Shown here: positions 16,927-26,171 of the stretch, one piece after another
How positions within the stretch are numbered: the stretch's first letter is position 1
How the letters are laid out: the number at the start of each line of letters is the position of its first letter
Source of the DNA: CALINF01 sp039990395
GTDB taxonomy: Bacteria; Pseudomonadota; Gammaproteobacteria; Pseudomonadales; Halieaceae
Direction of reading: 5' to 3'
DNA length: 64,000 nt
NCBI GenBank assembly: GCA_039990395.1
Contig: JBDXFZ010000146.1
Span: 1,426,001-1,490,000 of the forward strand
Translations under genes and position numbers: made by a program
The notes under the pieces: generated by a model
Databases searched by the model: none
What the model saw: the letters and a program-made list of their open reading frames with translations, nothing else
What the model was told of the DNA's origin: nothing

Positions 16927-18203
16927 CGCACGACCTCACCGCTCTTCATCACGAAGCTGATACGTTCCAACACGCTAATATCTTCGAGCGGGTCGCCTTC
17001 TACTGCGACAATGTCGGCAAACTTACCCACTTCAATAGAGCCCAGATCCTTCTCCACGCCCAGCAGCGTGGCAGCGTTTATAGTAGCGGATTGAATCGCT
17101 TCCATTGGCGGCATACCCGCCTCGACCATGTAAGTAAACTCCCGCGCATTCAATCCGTGAGGCGAGACGCCAGAGTCTGTTCCGAACGCTATTTTTACAC
17201 CGCTTTTGTAAGCCTCTGCAAACGTGCCTTGAATCTGCGGGCCAACGGCGGCGGCCTTGGGGCGAACGACAGCAGGCAGTTTACCGTCCTGCTCAGCGAG
17301 TTCACCTACCCACTTTCCCGCAGCTATCGTGGGTACATACCAGGTTCCATTCTTGCGCATAAGTTTCATGGCTTCACTATCCATGTATGTCCCATGCTCC
17401 ACAGAGTCAACCCCGGCCCTGATTGCGCGCTTCATGCCCTCGGCGCCATGGGCGTGCACTGCCACCACGAAACCATAGTCTTGGGACGCACTAACGATTG
17501 CCTCAAGTTCTGAATCAGTGAACTGAGGGTTGTCTCCACTCTTGGCCAGCGACAATACACCCCCGGTAACCGTGAGCTTGATCACGTCGCTACCATCCTT
17601 ATAGCGCTGTCTCACGGCCTTGTAGGCATCGTCGGCTCCATTAATAACTCCATCTTCCGGGCCAGGATCTCCACGCAGGTCATAGCGGATGCCATTAGTT
17701 GGGTCGGCATGCCCACCGGTAGTCGCAATAGATTTGCCTGCAGCGAAGATGCGGGGGCCTTCCACATAGCCTTTATTAATTGCATCGCGAAGGCCAAGCA
17801 ACGCTGCGATATCAGAGGTACCTAAGTCGCGCACACTCGTGAAGCCAGCCTCGAGTGTACGCCGTGCGTAAACGGTCGCCCTCAACGCGATATCAGCGGA
17901 GTTCATGAAATAGTCTTCGCTGTAGCTCGCGGGCGGATCCAACTCACCGTCCAAGTGCACATGCATATCCATGAACCCAGGCATGACAGTGCGGTCGCTG
18001 AGATCTATCAGTTCAGCATCATCATGCTCAATAAAGCCATCTTCAATCGCGGCAATGCGGTCTCCTTTGATAAGAATGGTGACATCGTTTCGAACGGTTT
18101 TATTCTTGCCGTCTATCAACGTACCCGCATAAATCATAGATGGCGCTGCTATCACCAGATTGCTAAATAGCGCGGCAACCGCCGCAATAGTCCACGTTCG
18201 CAT
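16923..18203 (-). CDS. exported amidohydrolase-family protein
   Basis: A 426-residue metal-dependent hydrolase with a signal peptide (TIAAVAALFSNLVIAAPS). Metal ligands are visible in order: HVHLDGE near residue 80 (HxH), K in VIKLTVTGGV near 210, HAHG near 250, VEHGTYM near 270, and GTDSGVSPHG near 345. The pattern matches the imidazolonepropionase/Xaa-Pro (prolidase-like) branch of the superfamily, members of which are secreted peptidases or hydrolases of N-acyl compounds; the substrate is not evident. It is transcribed away from amtB with an 18-nt gap, so it could be last in the glnK-amtB unit or have its own promoter. Confidence 0.88.
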   Translation of the reverse strand: MRTWTIAAVAALFSNLVIAAPSMIYAGTLIDGKNKTVRNDVTILIKGDRIAAIEDGFIEHDDAELIDLSDRTVMPGFMDMHVHLDGELDPPASYSEDYFMNSADIALRATVYARRTLEAGFTSVRDLGTSDIAALLGLRDAINKGYVEGPRIFAAGKSIATTGGHADPTNGIRYDLRGDPGPEDGVINGADDAYKAVRQRYKDGSDVIKLTVTGGVLSLAKSGDNPQFTDSELEAIVSASQDYGFVVAVHAHGAEGMKRAIRAGVDSVEHGTYMDSEAMKLMRKNGTWYVPTIAAGKWVGELAEQDGKLPAVVRPKAAAVGPQIQGTFAEAYKSGVKIAFGTDSGVSPHGLNAREFTYMVEAGMPPMEAIQSATINAATLLGVEKDLGSIEVGKFADIVAVEGDPLEDISVLERISFVMKSGEVVR

Positions 18204-18220
18204 AATCCACTCTTTCCTGT

Positions 18221-19549
18221 TTAGAGGTCGTAGCCGCGTTCATCATGTAATACAAGATCCAGGCCTTGGGTCTCTTCGTCTTCCGTTACCCTTAGGCCGA
18301 TCGTCATATCGACAACTTTCAGAATGACGAAACTGACCACGGCGGTGTAAATCAATGTACTAATGACTCCCGTTGCTTGCACTGCCAGCTGACCGCCAAT
18401 GCTTTCAATGCCTTCAGAAAAGCCATTACCGCTAAAAATGCCCAACTGCGTAGAGCAGAATACTCCTGCCAACAAAGTACCCAGAATGCCTCCAACACCG
18501 TGCACAGGAAAAACATCCAGACTGTCATCGACACGCAGTTTATTCTTGAGGTAGTTGGTCGCGTAGTAACACACTACCCCGGCCGTAAAGCCAATCACGA
18601 CCGCAGCTGCGGGACCTACAGAGCCCGACGCAGGCGTAATCGTACCTAAGCCCGCAACCATGCCCGTAACGATACCCAGAACAGACGGCTTACCGTGACG
18701 AATCCACTCCATTGCCATCCATGCCAGAGCACCACAAGCAGCCGACAGGTGAGTCACCAGCATGGCCATGGCGGCACTGCCGTCTGCTGCAACGGCTGAA
18801 CCCGCATTGAATCCAAACCAACCCACCCACAACATGCCAGCTCCGGCTACTGTCAGCGTTAGATTGTGTGGCGGCATGGCCACATGACCGAAACCACGTC
18901 GCGGCCCCATGATCATCGCCGCTACCAGTGCAGCAACGGCCGCTGTCACGTGAACAACTGTCCCGCCGGCAAAGTCCTGCAAACCCAGGTCGCCAAGCCA
19001 GCCTCCACCCCAGACCCAGTGGCAAACGGGGGCATAAACCAACAGTAACCACACAGTGCTGAATACCAGCATAGCGGAGAAGCGCATGCGCTCTGCAAAA
19101 CCACCAACGATCAATGCCGGTGTAATGATGGCAAAGGTCATCTGAAATATGGCGAACAAGGTGGCAGGGATCGTGCCATTGACGCTATCGATAGAAATCC
19201 CGGCAAAAAACAAGTTGCCGAAATCACCGATCCATTTTCCCTGCTCAACACCGTCACTTCCAAACGCTATGGTATAGCCTGCGACAAACCACACCACAGA
19301 CATCAGGCAGGTGAGCGCGAAGCACTGCATTAATACAGACAGGACGTTTTTCACCCGCACCAAACCTGCGTAGAAAAGCGACAAGCCCGGTATAGTCATG
19401 AACAAAACCAGAGCCGTAGACGTTAGAACCCAGGCAGTGTCTGCGCCATCGATCTCCTGTGCCGACGCAACACCCGGCAAGAGCAGTGCGATAGCGCCAA
19501 CCCATGCCAGCGCCGTGCCGCGGCTCAAAAACAATTTATAAAGCGTCAT
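18221..19549 (-). CDS. amtB: ammonium transporter
   Basis: A 442-residue polytopic protein with eleven expected membrane helices, preceded by a cleavable signal-like segment (MTLYKLFLSRGTAL to ASAQE). Amt signatures are present: FVAGYTIAFGSDG, HWVWGGGWLGDLGLQDFAGGTVVHVTAA with the first pore histidine, and DVFPVHGVGGILGTLL with the second. ATG 19549 is used because GGAG precedes it and the longer upstream reading would overlap glnK without any Amt-like content. It overlaps the end of glnK by 14 bp, the conserved order for GlnK-gated ammonium uptake. Confidence 0.95.
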   Translation of the reverse strand: MTLYKLFLSRGTALAWVGAIALLLPGVASAQEIDGADTAWVLTSTALVLFMTIPGLSLFYAGLVRVKNVLSVLMQCFALTCLMSVVWFVAGYTIAFGSDGVEQGKWIGDFGNLFFAGISIDSVNGTIPATLFAIFQMTFAIITPALIVGGFAERMRFSAMLVFSTVWLLLVYAPVCHWVWGGGWLGDLGLQDFAGGTVVHVTAAVAALVAAMIMGPRRGFGHVAMPPHNLTLTVAGAGMLWVGWFGFNAGSAVAADGSAAMAMLVTHLSAACGALAWMAMEWIRHGKPSVLGIVTGMVAGLGTITPASGSVGPAAAVVIGFTAGVVCYYATNYLKNKLRVDDSLDVFPVHGVGGILGTLLAGVFCSTQLGIFSGNGFSEGIESIGGQLAVQATGVISTLIYTAVVSFVILKVVDMTIGLRVTEDEETQGLDLVLHDERGYDL

Positions 19550-19874
19550 TACCCGTCTCCCCCGTTCGAATGCGAATACTCTGTTGCAGGTCAGCGACAA
19601 AAATCTTGCCGTCGCCTATTTTCTCTGTGTTGGCTGCGCCGCAGATCGCGTCGATAACAGCTTCTGTTTGATCATCGGAAACGGCTACCTGCAGCTTTAC
19701 CTTGGGTTGGAACTCAACGTGATACTCAGCTCCACGGTATAGCTCTGTATGCCCCTTTTGGCGGCCATACCCCTTGACCTCTTCGACGGTCATCCCGGTA
19801 ACGCCAACTTGACTCAGCGCTTCGCGCACGTCATCGAGTTTGAACGGCTTGATAATGGCCGTAATCATCTTCAT
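19536..19874 (-). CDS. glnK: nitrogen regulatory protein P-II
   Basis: A 112-residue P-II signal protein. Y51 lies in the T-loop sequence TELYRGAEYHVEF and is the site uridylylated by GlnD in proteobacteria; KIFVADLQQSIRIRTGE is the C-loop that helps bind ATP/ADP and 2-oxoglutarate. It gates AmtB by inserting the T-loop into the pore. It is the first gene of glnK-amtB. The 100 bp upstream do not show a correctly spaced sigma54 GG-N10-GC promoter, so regulation of this copy is uncertain. Confidence 0.95.
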   Translation of the reverse strand: MKMITAIIKPFKLDDVREALSQVGVTGMTVEEVKGYGRQKGHTELYRGAEYHVEFQPKVKLQVAVSDDQTEAVIDAICGAANTEKIGDGKIFVADLQQSIRIRTGETGNDAL

Positions 19875-20119
19875 GTGAGGATTCCTGTGTATTTATATTG
19901 GTATCTTTAGCATTCGTTATTATTGTCTCGGCGCTAACCAGAATAGGCGCCAACGATATCTGCGGCGTGAACACTACATGAGTGCGTGAACCCGAGGACG
20001 CATCGTGCCATAGATTTCGCCGAATTTTAAGAGCCCGAACACCATAGACTGCTTAAGCTCTGGACAGCGGCAATGAAGCCGATAAGATAAAGGCCCGTTC
20101 ACCCCGGAACTTTCATTAT

Positions 20120-21562
20120 ATGCAGCTAATTTCATCTCTTTTACCATCTACGCACCGACGGATCACCGCAATGCTGCAGCTGGTGCTACTAGTTTCCGTC
20201 ACCAGCGCAACGGCCCAAGAGCAAGGGCCTATTTCGACCCCCTCGCCTGCCAACGTTATCCTGATTATTGGTGATGGCATGGATGATCAGCAGATCACCA
20301 TAGCGCGCAATTACTTACAGGGAGCCGCCGGGCGGCTAACGCTGGATGAATTACCCCACCGCGGGGCGGTGCAGGTGCTCACACAAGAGAATCGGGTCGA
20401 TGGCGCACCGGTGTATGTTGCGGACTCGGCCAATACGGCTACTAGTCTGGCAACAGGAGTGGTTACCAGTCGTGGACGTATTGCTACCAGCGCAGGCGAT
20501 GACAAAGACCTCGAAACCCTGCTGGAACTGGCAGCCGCACAAGGATTGGCAACCGGCATCGTAACAACATCGAGCATAACAGATGCAACGCCTGCTTCAT
20601 TCATGGCGCATATCAGCGCGCGCGTTTGTGAGAGCCCCGTGGCAATGCAAGATGTAACCATACGAAATATCCCGGTAGGCGATTGCACGCCAGACCTGAA
20701 GGCCAATGGTGGGCCAGGTTCTATCTCCGAACAAATAGCTGCTTCGCCGGTAACCTTAGTACTGGGCGGTGGTCTCAAGCACTTCACGCCACAGGCCGAA
20801 GGCAGTGAGCAAACAGTTATCGAACAGGCGCGGCAGGCCGGATTCAATGTGATCACGGAACCTGCTGATCTAGCTTCTGTGGCCAGTGCGGAGCGCAGTC
20901 TGGGATTATTCGCAAGCAGTCACTTGCCGGTACGCCTGCGGGGTACAGACGGCCAAGAGGCGCAAGCGCCTGACCCCAGCTTACTTAATCACGTTCACCG
21001 ATACCTTGGGGATGTAACGTTGCCCGACCCCATGGCCTGTGAGCCAGAGCCCGAGTACGGCAGTACACCATCACTGAAGGCGATGACAGACGCGGCTCTT
21101 GCGCGCCTCTCACGTAACCCCGACAAAGGATTTTTCCTGATGATTGAGTCGGCATCGATCGACAAGAAGTCGCACGAGAGACGACCCTGCGGCTCGATTG
21201 GTGAGGTGGCACAACTAGACGAGGCGCTGCAAAGTGCTCTAGCGTTCGCTGATCAGCAACCGCAAACACTCATCATTGTTACCGCTGATCATGCACAAGC
21301 TGCACAACTAATTCCGTCTAAAAGCTTGTTCGCGGCGTACCCTATTCCCATTTTCTCTCCAGGCATGATTGCTCGTATCAACACTCCTGAAGGCGCGCTC
21401 ATGACAATAAACTATGCCACCAATAATTTCGCCTATGAGGAGCATACGGGGGCTACCGTCCCCCTGGCTGGCAATCAGCTAGCGAGCGACCTGGTGCCGG
21501 GCTACACGACGCAGCCGGAACTCTACTCCATCATGCTAAAACACTTGAACCTAACCGACTGA
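20120..21562 (+). CDS. alkaline phosphatase (PhoA superfamily)
   Basis: A 480-residue periplasmic or secreted phosphomonoesterase with a signal peptide (residues about 16-33, ending ATAQ). The nucleophile is S103 in DSANTAT. Metal and catalytic positions follow the PhoA order: IIGDGMDD, TDATPASFMAH, IESASIDKKSHE, TADHAQ and EEHTG. Two long insertions without known motif separate the metal blocks, as in marine PhoA-like enzymes. No convincing Pho box is seen in the 240 bp upstream. It is convergent with gspB, 14 nt apart. Confidence 0.9.
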   Translation: MQLISSLLPSTHRRITAMLQLVLLVSVTSATAQEQGPISTPSPANVILIIGDGMDDQQITIARNYLQGAAGRLTLDELPHRGAVQVLTQENRVDGAPVYVADSANTATSLATGVVTSRGRIATSAGDDKDLETLLELAAAQGLATGIVTTSSITDATPASFMAHISARVCESPVAMQDVTIRNIPVGDCTPDLKANGGPGSISEQIAASPVTLVLGGGLKHFTPQAEGSEQTVIEQARQAGFNVITEPADLASVASAERSLGLFASSHLPVRLRGTDGQEAQAPDPSLLNHVHRYLGDVTLPDPMACEPEPEYGSTPSLKAMTDAALARLSRNPDKGFFLMIESASIDKKSHERRPCGSIGEVAQLDEALQSALAFADQQPQTLIIVTADHAQAAQLIPSKSLFAAYPIPIFSPGMIARINTPEGALMTINYATNNFAYEEHTGATVPLAGNQLASDLVPGYTTQPELYSIMLKHLNLTD

Positions 21563-21576
21563 CATCGGCTGGTGTA

Positions 21577-22491
21577 CTAGAGGTTAACCCAGCTGTTGAG
21601 GGCCACTAACCTGAACGGCTCTCCTCGGAAACTGAATACCGAAGAGTCCGGCAAAATCTCCTCAAGTTTGACACCCGAAGCGACAGTATCACCGACTTTC
21701 GCCGTTTTACCGTTGATCAGCACCCTCGACTGCGAGGGCTGGCTGGAATAGTCATGTCGCGAGTACATTAAGGTTGGTACCTGATCTTTCTTTTGCTGAC
21801 TAAGCTGCTCCAGAAACGGCGCAGCATGTTCTGACAAACGATTCTGAGCCACTTCGCGCTGAGCACGCACTAATAGCGCTTCGATTTCCACGGGCTCAGT
21901 AGTTTCCCCAGCCGTCACAGCGCCTGAAATTTGTGCGTTAGTTAACGGCGTAGTTGATTGTTGAGTCGCTGGAGTGGTCGATGAGTTATCTGCAGTTTCG
22001 GCGGCAACCTGGCTCACTGACGGCTGAGTCTCGTACAACGCAGCTACCGCATCACCTCCCGACGATGCTGCAACATTTGTGGCTGGTTTGGGCAAAGGCT
22101 GCGATTGACTATCCGTGACTTGGCTGGACGCCGGCGTTGCCGGTAAACCTGTTGCCGGCTTAGTAGCTACAACGAGTGGTTCGTCCGCTGTGACAGCTGC
22201 ATTTTGCGCGCCACTCTCAGCCGAGGCAGCCTCAGCCAAAGCCACTGGCTCATTCTTCTTAATGACAGATGAACTGATCTGCTCCACAGTTTGTGGAGCC
22301 TCATCTTGCCGTAGCAGAAGAAATAGGATCACCAGAACGGCGATGCCCAACCCTACCCAGGGTAACGCGACACGCACGTTCCGCTGGCCCGGCATCGGAG
22401 CGTGATAGTGCTGCGTTTCGATCCCGGGTACTTCTGCATCACCGTCGCGTTCTCGCTGTGAACGACTTAAAGCATCAAGAATCAGTGACAT
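21577..22491 (-). CDS. gspB: type II secretion assembly protein GspB-like
   Basis: A 304-residue inner-membrane protein. The cytosolic start SLILDALSRSQRERD is a hallmark of GspB, one membrane helix follows at about 47-60 (LGIAVLVILFLLL), then a long Ser/Thr/Ala/Gln-rich periplasmic linker, then the C-terminal GspB domain (SRVLINGKTAKVGDTV and EEILPDSSVFSFRGEPFRL). GspB works with GspA to insert the secretin through peptidoglycan. It follows gspA by 3 nt. No other gsp gene is in the window, as is usual for detached gspAB pairs. Confidence 0.88.
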   Translation of the reverse strand: MSLILDALSRSQRERDGDAEVPGIETQHYHAPMPGQRNVRVALPWVGLGIAVLVILFLLLRQDEAPQTVEQISSSVIKKNEPVALAEAASAESGAQNAAVTADEPLVVATKPATGLPATPASSQVTDSQSQPLPKPATNVAASSGGDAVAALYETQPSVSQVAAETADNSSTTPATQQSTTPLTNAQISGAVTAGETTEPVEIEALLVRAQREVAQNRLSEHAAPFLEQLSQQKKDQVPTLMYSRHDYSSQPSQSRVLINGKTAKVGDTVASGVKLEEILPDSSVFSFRGEPFRLVALNSWVNL

Positions 22492-22494
22492 CCA

Positions 22495-24273
22495 CTAGCC
22501 TCCTGCTGCCGAATTCACAGGTGATACCTTCGCGGTGGTAAAGCGTTCGATAGCCTCAATGGCCGTGATGTCTACGCCACTTTGTTCATTCAAGCGAAGT
22601 AATGTTTGTTCACCCACCACGCCGTCGTCTGTCAGGTTGTTATCCCGCTGGAAAATTCGCACTCTCTGCTCGAGCGCCGCCGTAAACACACCTGAGGTCA
22701 GTGGATTCTGTTGATTGTCCAGAAGTGCAAACTGTTGGGCTATTGCTGCTACCGCAGGCCCATCGTCACCCAGCTGCAGGGGACGTTCAAACCCGGAGGG
22801 GGGATGCCAAAAATAGCGGAATGTCCCTTGCCAAAGCGGGGCCACGGTCGCCAGCGAAACTTCGATTGCCCCCTGCTGACCCAGCAAGAACGCATTGCGG
22901 CCTTCTATGCGCAGCAGCAGTGCTGCAGCCGCGAAACGATCAGGCGTGACCATATCCAGCAACAGCGGTCGATTGTAAGTCGCCAGTTCATCCCAGGTGC
23001 TTGCCTGCGCACTTGAACATGAGACCCCGGCAGTGGCAATCGCATCACAGACCACCGGGGCAGTTGTGGAGGAATAGAGCGACCAAAGTTGAGCTTGAAC
23101 CGCTGCAGGTGGACGCAACCAATCAGCTGGCTTGACCTCCTCCTGTATATCAACACCAGACATACTGGCAGCATTACCTACAGATTGATTTTTATCCGCG
23201 GTGTTGGCCACTACCTGCTCCGAGTTCACCTGCGGTGCGGTGTCCGATGTGGTTGAGTCATCGGCAGTGGAATCCGCTGCCGTTGAGGCCGGCGGAGCAA
23301 ACGCTGCAACATTCGCCCCCTCCACCTGCACGCTCGGTTGCGGAACAGGCGGCAAAACAGATTGATTGATCAACAAATAGAGCGCTACCCCCACCGCGAC
23401 GACAAGACCGACGCTTAAGGCGGGTAGGCGCCAATCGCGTTTTGCCACAGGCTCAAGGGACTCGCCCAAGACCTCAACTGCCGCTGCCTCTAACGTCGCC
23501 CTGTCGGCAAGATTCTTACCGCGACCATACGCGCCCAGCAGGGCTCGATCGCACAGCAGGTTAATCAGCCTGGGAATACCGCGAGTCTTGCGGTGAACCT
23601 GTTTCACAAGACCCGGCGTAAACAGCTCCCGCCCCGGGGCCAAACCGGCTACTTCTAACCGGTGTTTAATGTAGGCTCCTGTTTCCTCGAGGTTGAGCGC
23701 TTCAAGGTTATAGCGGGCAGTGATTCGCTGATTGAGCTGGCGCAATTCGGGACGGCCCAGTTTCTGGGCCAACTCCGGCTGACCAATGAGAATAATCTGC
23801 AGCAGCTTTTCGCTATTAGTTTCAAGATTGGTCAGAAGACGTATTTGCTCCAGCACGTCAAAATCCAGGTGCTGTGCCTCATCAATCAGCAGCGTTGTTT
23901 TACGATCGCGGGCATGATTTTCCAGCAGAAAAGCGTGTAATCGATCGGTGAGTACTTTGAGGCTGTGCTGGTCCTGACCGTAGTCGATACCCAGTTCATC
24001 ACAAGCGCTGGCCAGCAGCTCCTGCGCATTTAGCGCCGGGTTCAGAATAATCGCGATATCTGTATTGTCCGGAAGCTGCTCAAGCAAACATCTATTAATG
24101 GTGGTCTTGCCGGTACCAACTTCGCCAGTGAGCAAGATAAACCCACCGCCCGCCCCGACGCCATACAGCAGATGAGCAAGCGCATCTCTATGGCGTGGCG
24201 ACATAAATAGATATCGGGGATTTACCGCTATCGAAAACGGTGCCTCATTTAGCCCGAAGTACTGGTAATACAT
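22495..24273 (-). CDS. gspA: ExeA/GspA-type AAA ATPase with peptidoglycan-binding domain
   Basis: A 592-residue protein. The N-terminal AAA domain starts with the ExeA hallmark YYQYFGLNEAPFSI, has Walker A GEVGTGKTT near 49-57 and Walker B LLIDEAQHL near 126-134. A membrane helix lies near 277-297, followed by a low-complexity linker, a region resembling the C39-like domain of GspA, and a C-terminal peptidoglycan-binding domain (VFTAALEQRVRIFQRDNN, DDGVVGEQTLL). It uses ATP in the cytoplasm and binds peptidoglycan outside, helping secretin assembly together with GspB. ATG 24273 begins the conserved motif directly. Confidence 0.9.
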   Translation of the reverse strand: MYYQYFGLNEAPFSIAVNPRYLFMSPRHRDALAHLLYGVGAGGGFILLTGEVGTGKTTINRCLLEQLPDNTDIAIILNPALNAQELLASACDELGIDYGQDQHSLKVLTDRLHAFLLENHARDRKTTLLIDEAQHLDFDVLEQIRLLTNLETNSEKLLQIILIGQPELAQKLGRPELRQLNQRITARYNLEALNLEETGAYIKHRLEVAGLAPGRELFTPGLVKQVHRKTRGIPRLINLLCDRALLGAYGRGKNLADRATLEAAAVEVLGESLEPVAKRDWRLPALSVGLVVAVGVALYLLINQSVLPPVPQPSVQVEGANVAAFAPPASTAADSTADDSTTSDTAPQVNSEQVVANTADKNQSVGNAASMSGVDIQEEVKPADWLRPPAAVQAQLWSLYSSTTAPVVCDAIATAGVSCSSAQASTWDELATYNRPLLLDMVTPDRFAAAALLLRIEGRNAFLLGQQGAIEVSLATVAPLWQGTFRYFWHPPSGFERPLQLGDDGPAVAAIAQQFALLDNQQNPLTSGVFTAALEQRVRIFQRDNNLTDDGVVGEQTLLRLNEQSGVDITAIEAIERFTTAKVSPVNSAAGG

Positions 24274-24353
24274 GCATTCTCAAATCGGTCAGTACTGATG
24301 ACGTGACATTATGCCCAAGCAATCATCGGCAAGCCACGTCTATCAGTACTTCG
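24255..24353. repeat. AGTACT inverted repeats upstream of gspA
   Basis: CGAAGTACTG at 24255-24264 (inside the first codons of gspA) is the exact inverted copy of CAGTACTTCG at 24344-24353. The 10-bp palindrome TCAGTACTGA lies between them at 24289-24298. Three AGTACT cores in about 100 bp at the start of a gene suggest regulatory binding sites; no regulator is identified. Confidence 0.4.
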
Positions 24354-24417
24354 CATGAATCTGGTCATACGGTAGAGCCTCAAATGGCCCATCGTCCGTC
24401 GTGACCTGAGGAGAAAA

Positions 24418-24963
24418 TCAGTGCGAGTCGATAGATGCCAGCTGCTTGAGGGCCTCATCACACCAGCCAAGATACTGCTCACCGTTGCGAATGCCGCCGA
24501 GCAGTGCAAGATAAACACCTTGGCGCCTTATCGGGAGCGAGTCCGGATCGGCGTAGTGTCTTCGACGAATACGCTCATACAGATAGAGTCGCTGCATAAT
24601 GCTCTCACGGCGGCCTTCCAGCTCCGCGATCATATGTGACACATTGCCAGCGTCCAGGTTATAAAGCTTAACGAGCAGGTCGTCTTTCGCCTCCTGCACT
24701 TTGCTCTCTTTGAAAACCCACTCTTGCAATGCTTCCCTGCCCAGCAGGGTTAATCCATACACGATCTTGTTGGGCTTACCCGTCTGGCTTACTTCTCGCT
24801 TGTTCAGCAATTCCTGCTCGGAGAGTTTCTTCAACTCCTGGTAGATTTGCTGATGAGATGCACGCCAGAACAATCCCAGCGACGAATCGAAAGACTGCGC
24901 GAGCTCATAGCCCGACATATCGTCTTCAATCAGAGCAGTCATAATTGCTTGGGAAAGCGCCAT
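24418..24963 (-). CDS. PadR-family transcriptional regulator
   Basis: A 181-residue regulator. The winged-helix domain occupies residues 1-85 (ALSQAIMTALIEDDMSGYELAQ, then FWRASHQQIYQELKKLSEQEL, and a wing GKPNKIVYGLT), followed by a helical C-terminal dimerisation domain (residues 95-180) of the longer PadR-s2/AphA type. The ATG at 24963 is preferred since the winged helix begins there; the open frame upstream is not conserved-looking. It is divergent from the nitronate monooxygenase gene, and two matching inverted repeats fill the space between them, so autoregulation and control of the neighbour are likely. The ligand is unknown. Confidence 0.88.
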   Translation of the reverse strand: MALSQAIMTALIEDDMSGYELAQSFDSSLGLFWRASHQQIYQELKKLSEQELLNKREVSQTGKPNKIVYGLTLLGREALQEWVFKESKVQEAKDDLLVKLYNLDAGNVSHMIAELEGRRESIMQRLYLYERIRRRHYADPDSLPIRRQGVYLALLGGIRNGEQYLGWCDEALKQLASIDSH

Positions 24964-25016
24964 CGGCTCGATACCGGTAAAGTGATCTTGGTTAGCATAG
25001 ACTGATTCTTTTTTAT

Positions 25017-25059
25017 ATGCAAAAGCTTGCATAATTGATCCATATGCAATAACTTGCAC
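25017..25059. promoter_or_regulatory. two operator-like inverted repeats between padR and the NMO gene
   Basis: ATGCAA-AAGC-TTGCAT at 25017-25032 is a perfect 6-bp arm repeat; ATGCAA-TAAC-TTGCAC at 25044-25059 is the same with one mismatch. The centres are 27 bp apart. Both arms match each other in sequence and spacing, as expected for two sites of one dimeric repressor, here most simply the adjacent PadR protein. Confidence 0.65.
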
Positions 25060-25095
25060 GTATACCATAGACACATAAAAATCAGGATGACTGTT

Positions 25096-26067
25096 ATGGC
25101 ACTACACCCTAATTTAGAGAACAAGTTGCGCTTCCCAGTAGTTGGCGCCCCATTGTTTATCATCTCCAATCCCGACCTGGTTATTGCCCAGTGTAAAGCG
25201 GGGATCATCGGCTCGTTTCCCGCGCTCAACGCTCGCCCGATAGAGGAACTGGACCGCTGGCTAGAGAGAATTACTACCGAGCTGGCCGAGTACGATGCGG
25301 CTAATCCTGACAAACCGTCTGCACCCTTCGCGGTTAATCAGATCGTCCACGGCTCCAACGATCGTTTGAAGCAAGACGTGGATTTGTGCGTAAAGTACAA
25401 GGTACCTGTGGTGATTACATCGCTGGGCGCAAAAGAGTGGGTGAATGAAGCGATCCATTCCTACGGTGGGATCGTCTTGCACGACATCATCAACAATCGC
25501 TTCGCCAAAAAAGCTGTCGAGAAAGGCGCAGACGGCGTTATTGCCGTGGCTGCAGGCGCTGGCGGGCACGCAGGCTCAACATCGCCCTTCGCTCTGGTTC
25601 AGGAAATTCGCGAATGGTTCGATGGCACTATCTTGCTATCTGGCTCCATTGCATCAGGAGACGCCATATTGGGCGCTCAGGCGATGGGCGCTGACCTTGG
25701 CTATATCGGTTCGGCCTTCATCGCCACCGAGGAAGCCAACGCAGATCCTGCCTACAAGCAGGCGATCGTCGACTACTACTCGTCTGACATTGTCTACAGC
25801 AACTTGTTTACCGGTATACATGGCAACTACCTGCGACCCTCAATTGAGGCCGCCGGTATGGACCCTGACAACCTACCCGAGAGCGACCCATCGGCGATGA
25901 ATTTCGGCTCTGGCGGCAATACCGATAAGAAGGCGTGGAAAGATATCTGGGGCTGCGGCCAAGGCATCGGCGCTGTTAAGGAATTGCAGAGCGCAGGCGA
26001 AATGGTTGCTCGAATGAAGGCTGAATACGACGCTGCACGTGAGCGCCTCGTAAAGATTTCAGCTTGA
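25096..26067 (+). CDS. nitronate monooxygenase family protein
   Basis: A 323-residue FMN-dependent TIM-barrel enzyme. FPVVGAPLFIISNPDLV at the N-terminus, AAGAGGHAGSTSPFALVQEI near 170-189 and LLSGSIASGDAILGAQAMGADLGYIGSAFIA near 195-225 form the FMN phosphate site typical of the 2-nitropropane dioxygenase/NMO family. It would oxidise alkyl nitronates to carbonyl compounds and nitrite, although many relatives act on other enolates. ATG 25096 is chosen because AGGA sits 7 nt upstream. It is controlled, probably, by the divergent PadR protein and ends in a strong hairpin terminator. Confidence 0.88.
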   Translation: MALHPNLENKLRFPVVGAPLFIISNPDLVIAQCKAGIIGSFPALNARPIEELDRWLERITTELAEYDAANPDKPSAPFAVNQIVHGSNDRLKQDVDLCVKYKVPVVITSLGAKEWVNEAIHSYGGIVLHDIINNRFAKKAVEKGADGVIAVAAGAGGHAGSTSPFALVQEIREWFDGTILLSGSIASGDAILGAQAMGADLGYIGSAFIATEEANADPAYKQAIVDYYSSDIVYSNLFTGIHGNYLRPSIEAAGMDPDNLPESDPSAMNFGSGGNTDKKAWKDIWGCGQGIGAVKELQSAGEMVARMKAEYDAARERLVKISA

Positions 26068-26100
26068 TTGCATGACACATCCTTAGCATAGAAGGATTCA

Positions 26101-26125
26101 ACAAGGGCCCCATTGGGGCCCTTGT
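26101..26125. terminator. intrinsic terminator hairpin
   Basis: ACAAGGGCCCC and GGGGCCCTTGT form a perfect 11-bp stem with an ATT loop, 33 nt after the nitronate monooxygenase stop and before the convergent small gene. The following T-tract is weak (TCGTT), so efficiency may rely on stem strength. Confidence 0.78.
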
Positions 26126-26171
26126 TCGTTACACACTGTACGAATCGAGGTGCGAACCTCTAACTAGCGCA

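Noticed and set aside
19875..19980. Sigma54 promoter upstream of glnK (TGGCGC and later GG/GC pairs)
   Set aside because: No GG and GC pair has the required 10-bp spacing on the coding strand; the candidates end in GG or GA at the -12 position.
20040..20119. Pho box before the alkaline phosphatase gene
   Set aside because: No pair of CTGTCAT-like 7-mers with 4-nt spacing was found.
20311..20856. 181-codon open frame antisense to the alkaline phosphatase gene
   Set aside because: No ribosome site or family resemblance; it is explained by codon bias of the real gene on the other strand.
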